NCBI RefSeq assembly: GCF_016461705.1
Contig: NZ_JAEMHW010000002.1
Location: 186,001 to 250,000 of the forward strand
DNA: 64,000 bases
Direction: 5' to 3'
DNA from: Streptococcus vicugnae
GTDB lineage: Bacteria > Bacillota > Bacilli > Lactobacillales > Streptococcaceae
A program made the position numbers and the translations under genes. Positions within the stretch are counted from its first letter, which is position 1; the number at the start of each line of letters is the position of its first letter. Positions 17,313 through 25,894 of this stretch are shown here, one piece after another. A model generated the notes under the pieces. That model was given only the letters and a program-made list of their open reading frames with translations. It was not told where the DNA came from and ran no database searches.

Positions 17313-18881
17313 CTATTTTTTATTGCGTTTTTTCTTAGCTTTTTTCATTTTGTTTGCCATGCGTTTCATTGATTGTTTCATAGCAAATTCACCGATTTTA
17401 CCTTTGAATCCGCCACCCATCATTTGGCTAAGATCCATATCTCCACCGCCAAGTGCTGAAAGGTCTGGCATTCCGTTTCCGCCCATCATGCCTTCAAGTG
17501 ATGACATGTCCATGCCGTTTGGCATGTTTTTAGGAAGATTATTGGGGTTGATACCCATTTTCTTCATCATTTTTTCCATATCGCCAGACATGACACCTTG
17601 CATCATTTGTTTAGCTTGGTTGAAATCTTTGATGAATTTATTAACTTCGACAAAGCTGTTTCCTGAACCAGCTGCAATACGACGGCGACGGCTTGGGTTA
17701 AGCAAGTCAGGATTTTCACGTTCTTCTGGTGTCATTGATGACACGATAGCACGTTTACGAGCGACAGCTTTTTCATCGACCTTGAAGTTCTTAAGAGCTG
17801 GGTTGTTAGCCATACCAGGAATCATTTTAATCAAGTCTTCCATCGGTCCCATATTTTGAACTTGGTCAAGTTGTTCGATGAAATCGTTGAAATCAAAGGT
17901 ATTTTCACGCATTTTTTCTGCGAGTTCCATTGAACGTTTTTCATCGTATTCTTGACTGGCTTTTTCAATCAATGTAAGCAGGTCACCCATACCAAGGATA
18001 CGGCTTGACATACGATCTGGGTGGAATGTTTCAATATCAGTGATTTTTTCGCCAGTACCAGTGAATTTGATTGGTTTACCAGTGATTTCGCGGATAGAAA
18101 GAGCCGCACCACCACGAGTATCACCATCAATCTTAGTCAAGACAACCCCTGTGATATCCAATTGTTTGTTGAATTCGTCAGCGACATTGGCAGCTTCTTG
18201 ACCAATCATGCTATCAACAACCAAAAGAATTTCATTTGGTTGAGCTAGGGCTTTGACATCACGAAGTTCTTGCATCAAAGCTTCATCGATTTGCAGACGA
18301 CCGGCTGTATCGATGATAACATAGTCGTTGTGGTTTTCTTTAGCTTGTGCTAAACCATTTGTCACGATTTCAACGGCTGAGTGGTCAGTTCCCATATCAA
18401 AGACTGGAACATTGATTTGGCTACCAAGTGTTTTCAACTGATCAATGGCTGCTGGGCGATAGATATCGGCAGCAATCATCATTGGACGAGCATTTTCTTC
18501 TTTGATCAGCTTGTTAGCCAATTTACCAGCAAATGTTGTTTTACCAGCACCTTGAAGCCCGACCATCATAATGATTGTTGGAATTTTAGGTGATTTTTCA
18601 AGTTCAGCTGTTTCAGAACCAAGGATTTCTGTTAATTCTTCGTTAACGATTTTTACGATTTGTTGTGTTGGGTCAAGGGTATCAATGATTTCGTGACCAA
18701 CCGCACGTTCGCGTACACGTTTGATGAAAGTCTTAACAACTGGAAGAGCAACGTCAGCTTCAAGCAAAGCAAGACGAATCTCTTTGGTTACTTCTTGAAC
18801 ATCCTTTTCAGAGAGTTTTTTCTTCCCACGAATATTTTTAAAAACCCCCTGAAGGCGTTCTGTTAAACTTTCAAAAGCCAT
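17313..18881 (-). CDS. ffh: Signal recognition particle protein Ffh
   Basis: 522 aa. Ffh binds signal sequences and 4.5S/scRNA and delivers ribosomes to FtsY. Domain order is N (1-85), G (GLQGAGKTTFAGKLA, DTAGRLQID, TKIDGDTRGGAALSI) and a Met-rich M domain (about 300-522, with repeated MMQGVMSGDMEKMMKKMG-like and MGG-rich stretches). It lies 63 bp downstream of ylxM in the usual ylxM-ffh order. In S. mutans this is the core of the sat acid-tolerance locus. Confidence 0.98.
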   Translation of the reverse strand: MAFESLTERLQGVFKNIRGKKKLSEKDVQEVTKEIRLALLEADVALPVVKTFIKRVRERAVGHEIIDTLDPTQQIVKIVNEELTEILGSETAELEKSPKIPTIIMMVGLQGAGKTTFAGKLANKLIKEENARPMMIAADIYRPAAIDQLKTLGSQINVPVFDMGTDHSAVEIVTNGLAQAKENHNDYVIIDTAGRLQIDEALMQELRDVKALAQPNEILLVVDSMIGQEAANVADEFNKQLDITGVVLTKIDGDTRGGAALSIREITGKPIKFTGTGEKITDIETFHPDRMSSRILGMGDLLTLIEKASQEYDEKRSMELAEKMRENTFDFNDFIEQLDQVQNMGPMEDLIKMIPGMANNPALKNFKVDEKAVARKRAIVSSMTPEERENPDLLNPSRRRRIAAGSGNSFVEVNKFIKDFNQAKQMMQGVMSGDMEKMMKKMGINPNNLPKNMPNGMDMSSLEGMMGGNGMPDLSALGGGDMDLSQMMGGGFKGKIGEFAMKQSMKRMANKMKKAKKKRNKK

Positions 18882-18944
18882 AATATAATTCTCCTACCTC
18901 ATATCTCTATTGTCTTATCGAATTTCGCTAGTTTTCAAATTATC

Positions 18945-19277
18945 CTAGTCACGGTTATCAATGCTACTCAAAATAGCGATTTTTTCTTTCAAAAATTCAT
19001 CATCAGGATATTTGTCTAAAATATCATCAAAAATCTGACTGCGAACAATGTAATCAGAATACATGTGCAGTTTCATCTCATAAGCCTCTAAAATCTTTTC
19101 TGTTCGCTTGATGTTATCATAGACCGCTTGACGACTAACGCCGAATTCCTCAGCAATCTCAGCCAAGCTGTAATCATCCGCATAATATAGTTCAATATAA
19201 TTCATCTGCTTGTCTGTCAGCAAAGCTGCATAAAACTCAAACAGAGCATTCATACGATTGGTTTTTTCAATTTCCAT
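18945..19277 (-). CDS. ylxM: YlxM family DNA-binding protein (SRP-associated)
   Basis: 110 aa. Sigma-70 region 4-like HTH ([33 protein letters not shown], about 27-60). YlxM precedes ffh throughout Firmicutes and has been reported to modulate SRP RNA/Ffh interactions in S. mutans. A -10-like TAAAAT lies just upstream on the minus strand. Confidence 0.93.
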   Translation of the reverse strand: MEIEKTNRMNALFEFYAALLTDKQMNYIELYYADDYSLAEIAEEFGVSRQAVYDNIKRTEKILEAYEMKLHMYSDYIVRSQIFDDILDKYPDDEFLKEKIAILSSIDNRD

Positions 19278-19378
19278 AGCCTTTATTTTACCATAATTTA
19301 GCTGAATTTAATAGTCAGAAATGGTTAAAAATCATGATACCTCATTTTCAATAAAAATAATAGTAAGAATGCTTTTTC

Positions 19379-19417
19379 TTGCTTTATTTATCGTAAAATG
19401 GTACAATTTATTGTACA
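19379..19417 (+). promoter_or_regulatory. yefM-yoeB promoter with TGTACA operator
   Basis: TTGCTT (19379-19384), 17 bp, TACAAT (19402-19407). The -10 lies inside the inverted repeat GTACAAT-TT-ATTGTAC (19401-19416), and TGTACA occurs at 19412-19417. TGTACA is the core of the E. coli YefM-YoeB operator, so conditional autorepression by the complex is expected. Confidence 0.75.
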
Positions 19418-19440
19418 AAATAGACAGAGGAGGAACCAAT

Positions 19441-19707
19441 ATGGAAGCTGTTGCATATTCAAATTTTAGACAAAATTTAAAACATTATATGAAACAAGTT
19501 AACGATGACGCTGAACCACTTATTGTGACTTCTAAAAATATTGATGATACTGTCGTAGTCCTTTCAAAACGTGACTATGATAGCATGCAAGAAACATTTC
19601 GCATTATGTCTAATAACTACCTAATGAATAAAATTAAACGTGGCGATGAACAATTCAAGGCAGCTAATTTTCAGACACATGAATTGCTCGAGGTAGATGA
19701 TGATTAA
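19441..19707 (+). CDS. yefM: YefM antitoxin (Phd/YefM family)
   Basis: 88 aa. I chose the ATG at 19441, preceded by GAGGAGGAACCA. The N-terminus MEAVAYSNFRQNLKHYMKQVNDDAEPLIVTS is the YefM dimerisation/DNA-binding domain. The acidic tail wraps the toxin. The stop overlaps the yoeB start, as usual for this type II pair. Confidence 0.95.
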   Translation: MEAVAYSNFRQNLKHYMKQVNDDAEPLIVTSKNIDDTVVVLSKRDYDSMQETFRIMSNNYLMNKIKRGDEQFKAANFQTHELLEVDDD

Positions 19708-19957
19708 AGCATGGTCTGACGATGCGTGGAACGACTATATGTATTGGTATAATCAAGGAAATAAAGCGACAATTAAAAAAATTAATCGCCTAATCAAGGA
19801 GATTGACCGCACTCCTTTTACTGGCATTGGTAAACCTGAACCACTTAAACACGATTTATCTGGCAAATGGTCACGACGTATAACCGATGAACATCGTTTA
19901 ATTTACAGTGTTGATGGGAATACTATTTACTTTTATTCTTGCAAAGACCATTATTAA
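19700..19957 (+). CDS. yoeB: YoeB toxin, ribosome-dependent mRNA endonuclease
   Basis: 85 aa from the ATG at 19700 (an ATG three bases earlier is equally possible). YoeB cleaves mRNA in the ribosomal A site. Family residues are present: the conserved Glu near IGKPEPLK, Arg in WSRRITDEHRLIY and the C-terminal His-Tyr (SCKDHY). Complete and apparently functional. Followed by a strong terminator. Confidence 0.95.
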   Translation: MIKAWSDDAWNDYMYWYNQGNKATIKKINRLIKEIDRTPFTGIGKPEPLKHDLSGKWSRRITDEHRLIYSVDGNTIYFYSCKDHY

Positions 19958-19983
19958 AAAAACTGTCCAGTGGACAGTTTTTT
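19957..19983 (+). terminator. yefM-yoeB terminator
   Basis: AAAAAACTGTCC / GGACAGTTTTTT around AGT, starting at the yoeB stop. Probably bidirectional. Confidence 0.9.
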
Positions 19984-20021
19984 CATGAGTCTAGAAATGA
20001 AAAAGCTAATCATGAGTTTTG

Positions 20022-21080
20022 TCATTTCAAATCTTTTGTGGCTTCTTCTAGGATGTGCATTTGGAGAATGGTTTGTTCCTCTGTTACCAAGATTGGTTTG
20101 TGATTGATGAGAGTTTCATACAAGGCGTCGTAAAAGCGACCGTTATCTCCTGCGACTGTCTCTACTGCTTCTTCATGGTAATGCCCATTGTCATCGTAAT
20201 ACGTTAATGTGCCAAAATTTTCTGGTTTATCCAAACCAAAATCGTCATTGTCTGGCAAATAGAATTTCTTGAGATCCGCTTCTTGGCGGTCTTTTTCGTA
20301 TTTAACAAACATGCCCTTGCGACCATAAACGACAAAACTTGGACGTTCTTTTACTCTGAAATAGCTTGATTTTACCGAAACTTTTAAGCCGCCAGGAGCA
20401 ACATGAAATGTATCTGTTGAATGTTGATAATAAAAATCAATGTCAAAATAATCATTCATACGCCCAGCACCTAAAAGCTGACGCACATCATATTGCACAT
20501 CATCAGGCTTGCCAAAATAAGAAATCACTTGGTCTACCGTATGACAAGCGTGGTTATAAACATAAGATTCATCTTTCGAATATTGTGTAACATGCTCTGG
20601 CACCTCAGGGCGGTAGTAATCGTAGTGCATTTCAACTTCTAACAAATCACCCAATTTTCCAGAAGCAATCATCGCTTGCGTTGTCAAAAAATCACTGTCA
20701 AATCGGCGATTTTGATACCCTTGTATCATGAGCCCTTTTTCTCTTGCCAAATCAAATAATTCTTGTGATTCCTTAACAGACTGAGTAAATGGTTTTTCAA
20801 GAACAAGATTTTTACCTGCTTCTAAGACCTGCTTAGCTGTCTCATAATGTGCGGGAGCAGGCGTCGTCACAACAACGACATCAATTTCTGGGTCGTTCAA
20901 CAAGTCATCTAATTTATCGGTGTAATGAACACCTTCCCACCTAGCTCAATCATCTCGCAAAGTCGGGGCATAAATCGTCTTTACAAAAATAGTGTCTTGC
21001 CGACGCATTAAAAACGGTAAATGGTAGCGATTCGTGCTTTTACCATTGCCATAATAACCAATTGTCAATCGTTTTGTCAT
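20022..21080 (-). pseudogene. Gfo/Idh/MocA oxidoreductase, interrupted by TGA codon 45
   Basis: The frame from the ATG at 21080 reads MTKRLTIGYYGNGKSTNRYHLPFL, a Rossmann start. It hits TGA at codon 45 (20946-20948), then continues in frame ARWEGVHYTDKLDDLLNDPEIDVVVVTTPAPAHYETA, the typical NAD(P)-binding region with EKPFTQS following. A Trp or Arg codon was probably lost. Without the stop the product would be 352 aa. Translation from an internal Met (20903) would lack the nucleotide-binding loop, so the gene is likely dead unless the base is an error. Confidence 0.82.
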
Positions 21081-21100
21081 GATAGGTCTCCTTTTACAAA

Positions 21101-21625
21101 TTAAATCAAAAATCCTGTGAATGGCTCTGCTTGAACCGAAAGATAATCTGCCATTCCTGTTACTAGAACACGAAAATCATCACCATTTTTTAAACCTGAT
21201 AATCCAACTACGGCGACCAATTCCTCGCCCACCTTAATCGGAAAAGCGCCGCTAACGGGTAACTGCGAATGGATTTCCGTTTCTGTCAAAGTTATTTCTC
21301 CTACATGATGAGCAACTAAAGTCCAGAAACTATTGTGTTCTGTTTTTAACACAGTGTTTATCTTGCCTTGAACAAAACTGAGATTTCGTTCTTTCGCTTG
21401 GTTACCAACGTATTGAAAAATGGGGACTTTGTCAGATACTCTGATGATTTGGATAGCGATTTTTTCAGCTTGCTCTGTATTTTTGAGTATTTTTCCACCC
21501 AAAGCAAGTGCCTCTTGACTGCCAAAACTTTGAAACCGCAGCTGATGTTCAAGTTTCTCTAACTCCTTCAAATGTTCAGGTTTATAATAGTTTTTTGTTT
21601 TCTCTAAAATCGTTTCATTTGCCAT
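21101..21625 (-). CDS. UPF0303/heme-degrading-domain (HbpS-like) family protein
   Basis: 174 aa from MANETILEKTKNYYKPEHL at 21625; the longer frame upstream overlaps the previous gene. Features: GSQEALALGGKILKNTEQ, FQYVGNQAKERNLSFVQGK, LVAHHVGEITLTE, SGAFPIKV, AVVGLSGLKNGDD. These match the small HbpS-like/UPF0303 fold found in sugar and glycerol utilisation operons. Reaction unknown. It is the only intact gene of the three-gene oxidoreductase cluster. Confidence 0.7.
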   Translation of the reverse strand: MANETILEKTKNYYKPEHLKELEKLEHQLRFQSFGSQEALALGGKILKNTEQAEKIAIQIIRVSDKVPIFQYVGNQAKERNLSFVQGKINTVLKTEHNSFWTLVAHHVGEITLTETEIHSQLPVSGAFPIKVGEELVAVVGLSGLKNGDDFRVLVTGMADYLSVQAEPFTGFLI

Positions 21626-21629
21626 ATAA

Positions 21630-22614
21630 TTAGTTATCCATTGGGAAAATAATGCCTGCTTCTTTACGCAATTGTGTTTGAACTTTGCTGACAGAAAGAC
21701 TGGCTTCAAGTTCTTTGTAACAAGCTTCCAAATCATTGTCATCAATCATTTTGACGAAGGATTGAAATTCTGGAATGAGTCTTGCTTGTGACAAACCGTC
21801 ATCAAAAACTTTCTTTGATACCGTCATTTAAGACCAATTTGACCTCGCCGATGAGATTTGGAGATAGCGTTGTTTCGATATACCCCTTTGTTCCTTAGAT
21901 AAGGCTGCCAGATTTTCCTTTGCTATCTTTTGCTGCTGTACAAACCGCGATAAAGTCTGGATAGTTTAACACAGCAACACCACTTATATCAATGCCACGT
22001 TCCACATTTGCAAAATAATGCTGATTTTCTGGTTGACCGAAAAGCCCCATGACAAAGTGCAAGTTATACAAATTTAAATCCATCATGGCACCGCCAGCTT
22101 TGGCAGGGGCAAAAACAGGTAAAACCTCACCTTTCTGAAAAGCATTATAACGACGAGAATATTGACTGTACTTGCTTTCAACTAATTTTATCTGACCGAT
22201 TTTCGGTAACCATTCACGGATTTTTTGATAGGTTTTAAAATAACGTGTCGTGATAGCTTCAAACAAGAACAATCCTTTAGATTGTGCTAATTCTTTCAAA
22301 TGCTGCGCTTCTTTGGCATTACTTGTCATTGGTTTTTCAACGATAACATTGAGCCCGCTATTTAACGCCTTTTCAACAAAAATAACGTGTAAAAAATTAG
22401 GAACGGCAATATAAACGGTATCGATGCCAGATTGACTTAATTCCTCAAAATCACTGGTAGCTAGAGGAATGTTATACTTTGTGCACCACTGCTTTAATTT
22501 GTCCATATCACTTGGAACGCTTTGAATCCCTAAAATTTCCAACTGCTCTATTTGAACCAATTTCGGTAAAAATTCTTCAACAATTAAACCTGCTCCGATA
22601 ATGCCTAATCTCAT
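21630..22614 (-). pseudogene. Gfo/Idh/MocA oxidoreductase with a nonsense codon and a frameshift
   Basis: MRLGIIGAGLIVEEFLPKL begins a normal NAD(P)-dependent oxidoreductase, with VIVEKPMTSNAKEA (catalytic-lysine region). An in-frame TAA follows GKSGSLI (at about 21895). The same frame continues GTKGYIETTLSPNLIGEVKLVLNDGIKESF, then a run of five T shifts the frame, and the C-terminus DDGLSQARLIPEFQSFVKMIDD is read in another frame to 21630. Two lesions make decay much more likely than error. Confidence 0.85.
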
Positions 22615-22783
22615 TGTTTTTCTCCTTTGTAACTTGATACTGTTATCTTACGCCTTGTTTACTGAAAAAGCATAGTTTTGAGCAGATTTAGAAAATTATT
22701 TTCACGATTTTTTTGCCTAGATAGTTCTTTTACGGACATTTTTTTCAGACATTTTTGATATACTTAAAGAAAAGGACCATGAT

Positions 22784-23632
22784 ATGGGAATTATTGCAAA
22801 TTTGGAAAATCAAACAACCTTTACCGAGCTTGAAAAAGAGCTTTCTAATTACATTTTAGAGCATTTAAATGACATTCCACAGCTGACAATTTCGCAGTTA
22901 GCTCAGCAATCATTTACGTCAAATGCTACTGTCAATCGCCTATGTAAAAAGCTTGGTGTGGCTAGTTACAAAGCTTTTCGTATTGCTCTAGCAGCCGAAC
23001 TCGAAAAACAACGTTTCTCAAAAAGTCATGTTGATTTTGACAATCCTTTCTCCATAAGCGAAAATACGGCGAATATCTTCAAAAGCGTTGCCAGCATTTC
23101 TAAGGAAGCTATCGATATTTGCTACGCTTCGGTGTCACAAGACTTAGTCGCCAAAGCTGCTCAGCAAATTGCCAAGGCTAAGCGTGTTTACATTTTTGCG
23201 ACAGGAGATTCTTACTTGGTTGGCTTGTCTTTTTCAAATATGTTGGTAAAACTTGGCATTCAAGCAATCATGGTCAATCAGTTTCATGACAGTATTGCTG
23301 TGATTTATCATTCAAACAAAGATGATGTGATTCTGTTTTTATCTTATTCTGGCAATATCTTGAACACCTACGCTCAAGAATTGGAGCTTATCCAAGCTCG
23401 GCACGGCAAAACGATTTTGATTTCTTCGAAAGCCTTTAGAGATAAGATTGACTTAAACATCACTTTTCCTGCTAAAGAAAGTATCGTTAACAAAGCAGGC
23501 GGTTACTATTCACAAACCGCCATGCATTACATTTTAAATTGCCTTTATAGCCTGCTCTACACCTCAAATTACTTTACCAACCGAAAGCAAAAAAATGCCA
23601 TCGAAAACCTAGCTAAGAAAGACTTGCAGTGA
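22784..23632 (+). CDS. RpiR/MurR family transcriptional regulator
   Basis: 282 aa. The N-terminal HTH_6 (about 1-75: ISQLAQQSFTSNATVNRLCKKLG) is followed by a SIS sugar-phosphate-binding domain (about 125-260: VYIFATGDSYLVGLSFSNMLVKLG, VILFLSYSGNILN, KTILISS). It is divergent from the decayed oxidoreductase operon and probably was its regulator. An extended -10 (TGATATACT, 22756-22764) lies upstream. Confidence 0.92.
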   Translation: MGIIANLENQTTFTELEKELSNYILEHLNDIPQLTISQLAQQSFTSNATVNRLCKKLGVASYKAFRIALAAELEKQRFSKSHVDFDNPFSISENTANIFKSVASISKEAIDICYASVSQDLVAKAAQQIAKAKRVYIFATGDSYLVGLSFSNMLVKLGIQAIMVNQFHDSIAVIYHSNKDDVILFLSYSGNILNTYAQELELIQARHGKTILISSKAFRDKIDLNITFPAKESIVNKAGGYYSQTAMHYILNCLYSLLYTSNYFTNRKQKNAIENLAKKDLQ

Positions 23633-23645
23633 TTGTGAGTATAAG

Positions 23646-23679
23646 AAAAATCCAAGAAGTTTTATTTCTTGGATTTTTC
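23646..23679. terminator. Bidirectional terminator between rpiR-type and VOC genes
   Basis: AAAAATCCAAGAA / TTCTTGGATTTTT. It overlaps the end of the VOC gene on the minus strand. Confidence 0.88.
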
Positions 23680-24063
23680 TGATTTGGGACAGAGCAACTC
23701 AAGTTTGATACGATTAGGATCCTCAACAAAAAAAGCTAGTTGCTCGTCGCCTGAAGCAAAGGGAAAACGTTCTGAATAAAGTTCAGTCACTGGCTGCTGG
23801 CGCAAATCTTCTACTAATTGCCAAAAAATAGATTTAGACGGTGCTTGCAAAGCAATATGATTGATACCAACTTGTTTACGGTGATAAGAATTTTGCTGAT
23901 AAGCCGATTCGACTTGTACAAAAACCAAGTACCAGCTATCTTTCTGATAAGAAAAGCCTCTAGTCCATTCTTGATAAAGTTTCCAACCTAATTTTTCAAA
24001 GATAGGTTGATAAAATTGTCTACAAGTCGCCAAGTCAAATACATTGATTTCAATATGGTTCAT
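23662..24063 (-). CDS. VOC family (glyoxalase-like) protein
   Basis: 133 aa. Two beta-alpha-beta-beta-beta modules with family signatures: HIEINVFDLATCRQFYQPIFEKLGW at the start, GINHIALQAPSK in the middle and FFVEDPNRIKLELL at the end. Potential metal ligands are H2/H3, H73 and E128. Members isomerise or detoxify small molecules; the substrate here is unknown. It stands between two regulator genes. Confidence 0.82.
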   Translation of the reverse strand: MNHIEINVFDLATCRQFYQPIFEKLGWKLYQEWTRGFSYQKDSWYLVFVQVESAYQQNSYHRKQVGINHIALQAPSKSIFWQLVEDLRQQPVTELYSERFPFASGDEQLAFFVEDPNRIKLELLCPKSEKSKK

Positions 24064-24135
24064 ACACTTTTATCTTCCTTAATGCTTCTAATCATCCTAT
24101 GAAATGCTGCTTCTTTACAGTCTCACCTAAGATAA

Positions 24136-24834
24136 CTAATTATTCTCCAAATAAAATTCAAAGCGATCGCCGACATACTGACTATGAACGTACTCGAATG
24201 GTCGTCCATCTGAGAAATATGACACCTGAGTCAAGGCAAGCACCGCATGATTTTTAGGCACTTTAAGATAATTAGCCACGCGCTCACTCGCATTTTTGGC
24301 ATAAATGGTTTGCTGACTCTTACCAATCTCATAGCCATTGTCCGTCAAAGTCTGGAAGAAATGCTCCGTAATATCCTCACGCTTAAACTCACGAATCAAC
24401 TTCTCTGGGATTGACGCCACCTCAAAAACAAGCGGCATGTTATCCGCATAACGCACGCGCTCCATACGCACCACATAATCGCTAGCCTTAAGCTGTAACT
24501 GCTGAATCTCAGTGTCATTAGCTGGCTTACGTTGATAAGAAATCAACTGTGAAGATGGCATCTTACCTTGCGAACGCACAATCTCTGTAAAACTCGTTGT
24601 CCCGCGCATCTTCTCTTGCACACGATGACTCGCCACATAAGTCCCGCTACCCACACGGCGCTCAAGAATCCCTTCTTCCACCAAAAGCGTAATCGCCTGA
24701 CGAAGCGTCATACGACTCACCTCATAATCATCCGCCAAATCACGCTCACTCGGCAAACGCTGACCAATCTCCCAATAACCATCGTCAATCTTTTTCTTTA
24801 ACGCATCATGAATTCTAATATACGCTGGAACCAT
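24136..24834 (-). CDS. GntR family regulator with UTRA domain (HutC subfamily)
   Basis: 232 aa from the ATG at 24834, with GGGAG 8 nt upstream. wHTH at about 1-70 (YIRIHDALKKKIDDGYWEIGQRLPSERDLADDYEVSRMTLRQAI), then a UTRA ligand domain (about 85-232: TTSFTEIVRSQGKMPSSQL, YFSDGRPFEYVHSQYVGDRFEF). HutC-type members commonly bind phosphosugars or amino-acid derivatives. No target operon is adjacent. Terminal 200 bp upstream (24835-25034) shows no gene. Confidence 0.9.
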   Translation of the reverse strand: MVPAYIRIHDALKKKIDDGYWEIGQRLPSERDLADDYEVSRMTLRQAITLLVEEGILERRVGSGTYVASHRVQEKMRGTTSFTEIVRSQGKMPSSQLISYQRKPANDTEIQQLQLKASDYVVRMERVRYADNMPLVFEVASIPEKLIREFKREDITEHFFQTLTDNGYEIGKSQQTIYAKNASERVANYLKVPKNHAVLALTQVSYFSDGRPFEYVHSQYVGDRFEFYLENN

Positions 24835-25034
24835 AACCACTACTCCCATTCTGTTCTAAATAACTTAGCTCTATTTTAGCATAAAATCAAGGAAGTTTTT
24901 AGTCACGGTATTATTTCTTTTGGAAAATGGCGGGGCTGTATAGGAGGTTTAACGAAGGCCTAAGTTTATAAAGAGATGTTTGGAAGGGGAGAAAATTGGC
25001 TAGCGCTGGAAGAATTGGGGAGAATGGTAAATAA

Positions 25035-25868
25035 TTATTTTGAAAGATTTTCAAATAAATATTCTAAAGTATCCCTATCGAATCTATAATTTTCATCAGT
25101 CTGATCATGTGCAATAAATCCAAATGATGTCTTTATCCCATTTTTAACTTTCTTGATATATGATGGATAAATGAGAGTCACTTTACCATTATTATAATTT
25201 TTAATAGAAAAGTATTGACTAATCAATATTTTTAATTGAGGAGAGGTGAAATTTAAAAAATGTAGTTTGCATTTTTCTATGATTTCATCTAAAGTTTCAC
25301 ACCATCTGTAGAAATAATCTGTTAGTGGAATTACATCGTTCTTTAGAGAATTAAGAAAAATATCATTACGCTGATTTTTATTTTTATTGCGACTCAACTC
25401 CTTTTTAGAAGTATAAATCTCTAGCCTACAAGTATCTTCAGTAAAACTAACTTCCTGTTTTAAATTATCAAATGGTGATGAAAAATGCTGGCTATAATCT
25501 CTCAATAATTTCATCATCTTTAATTCATCTCGTTTTTCATAACTCTTTATCTCTGTGTTTAAATCCTTCAAATTCAATTGTCTAACAAAAGATTTAACAT
25601 TGTCAATAAAAATCCTTCCTAATAAAATGTTTGCTGAAAACAGATATCTCATTTCATAAAAAAGATTATCTAAAGAATTTTCAAATTCTTGATTTTCTAA
25701 AAAATCTTTCAACTTTTGCTCTGATACTTTAAAATTTTTATAACATCCATATATATTTGAAAAATTCAAAAAAGTTGAATGATAATACTTTAGATTATCA
25801 AATTCATCCTTATTTATTTCTTTCAAAAGATCATTAGGATTATTTTTATCAGCGATAAAATACTGCAT
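25035..25868 (-). CDS. Unknown helical protein with a HEPN-like RX4H motif (third gene of a putative defence operon)
   Basis: 277 aa, not recognised. The first two thirds look helical. R123-DYSQ-H128 in KLLRDYSQHF, after a long helix (about 64-98, FYEMRYLFSANILLGRIFIDNVKSFV), fits the RX4-6H ribonuclease motif of HEPN folds. The C-terminal 60 residues (VTLIYPSYIKKVKNGIKTSFGFIAHD) look beta-rich. It starts 26 bp after the ApeA-like gene. The coding sequence is strikingly A/T-rich compared with housekeeping neighbours, a sign of transfer. Nuclease function is inference from the motif alone. Confidence 0.55.
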   Translation of the reverse strand: MQYFIADKNNPNDLLKEINKDEFDNLKYYHSTFLNFSNIYGCYKNFKVSEQKLKDFLENQEFENSLDNLFYEMRYLFSANILLGRIFIDNVKSFVRQLNLKDLNTEIKSYEKRDELKMMKLLRDYSQHFSSPFDNLKQEVSFTEDTCRLEIYTSKKELSRNKNKNQRNDIFLNSLKNDVIPLTDYFYRWCETLDEIIEKCKLHFLNFTSPQLKILISQYFSIKNYNNGKVTLIYPSYIKKVKNGIKTSFGFIAHDQTDENYRFDRDTLEYLFENLSK

Positions 25869-25894
25869 AATGCCCCTTTTCTAGTCTAATAAGT

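Noticed and set aside
17323-17859. 178-codon + strand frame over ffh
   Set aside because: Antisense to the Met-rich M domain of Ffh; composition follows the reverse complement and no start signal is seen.
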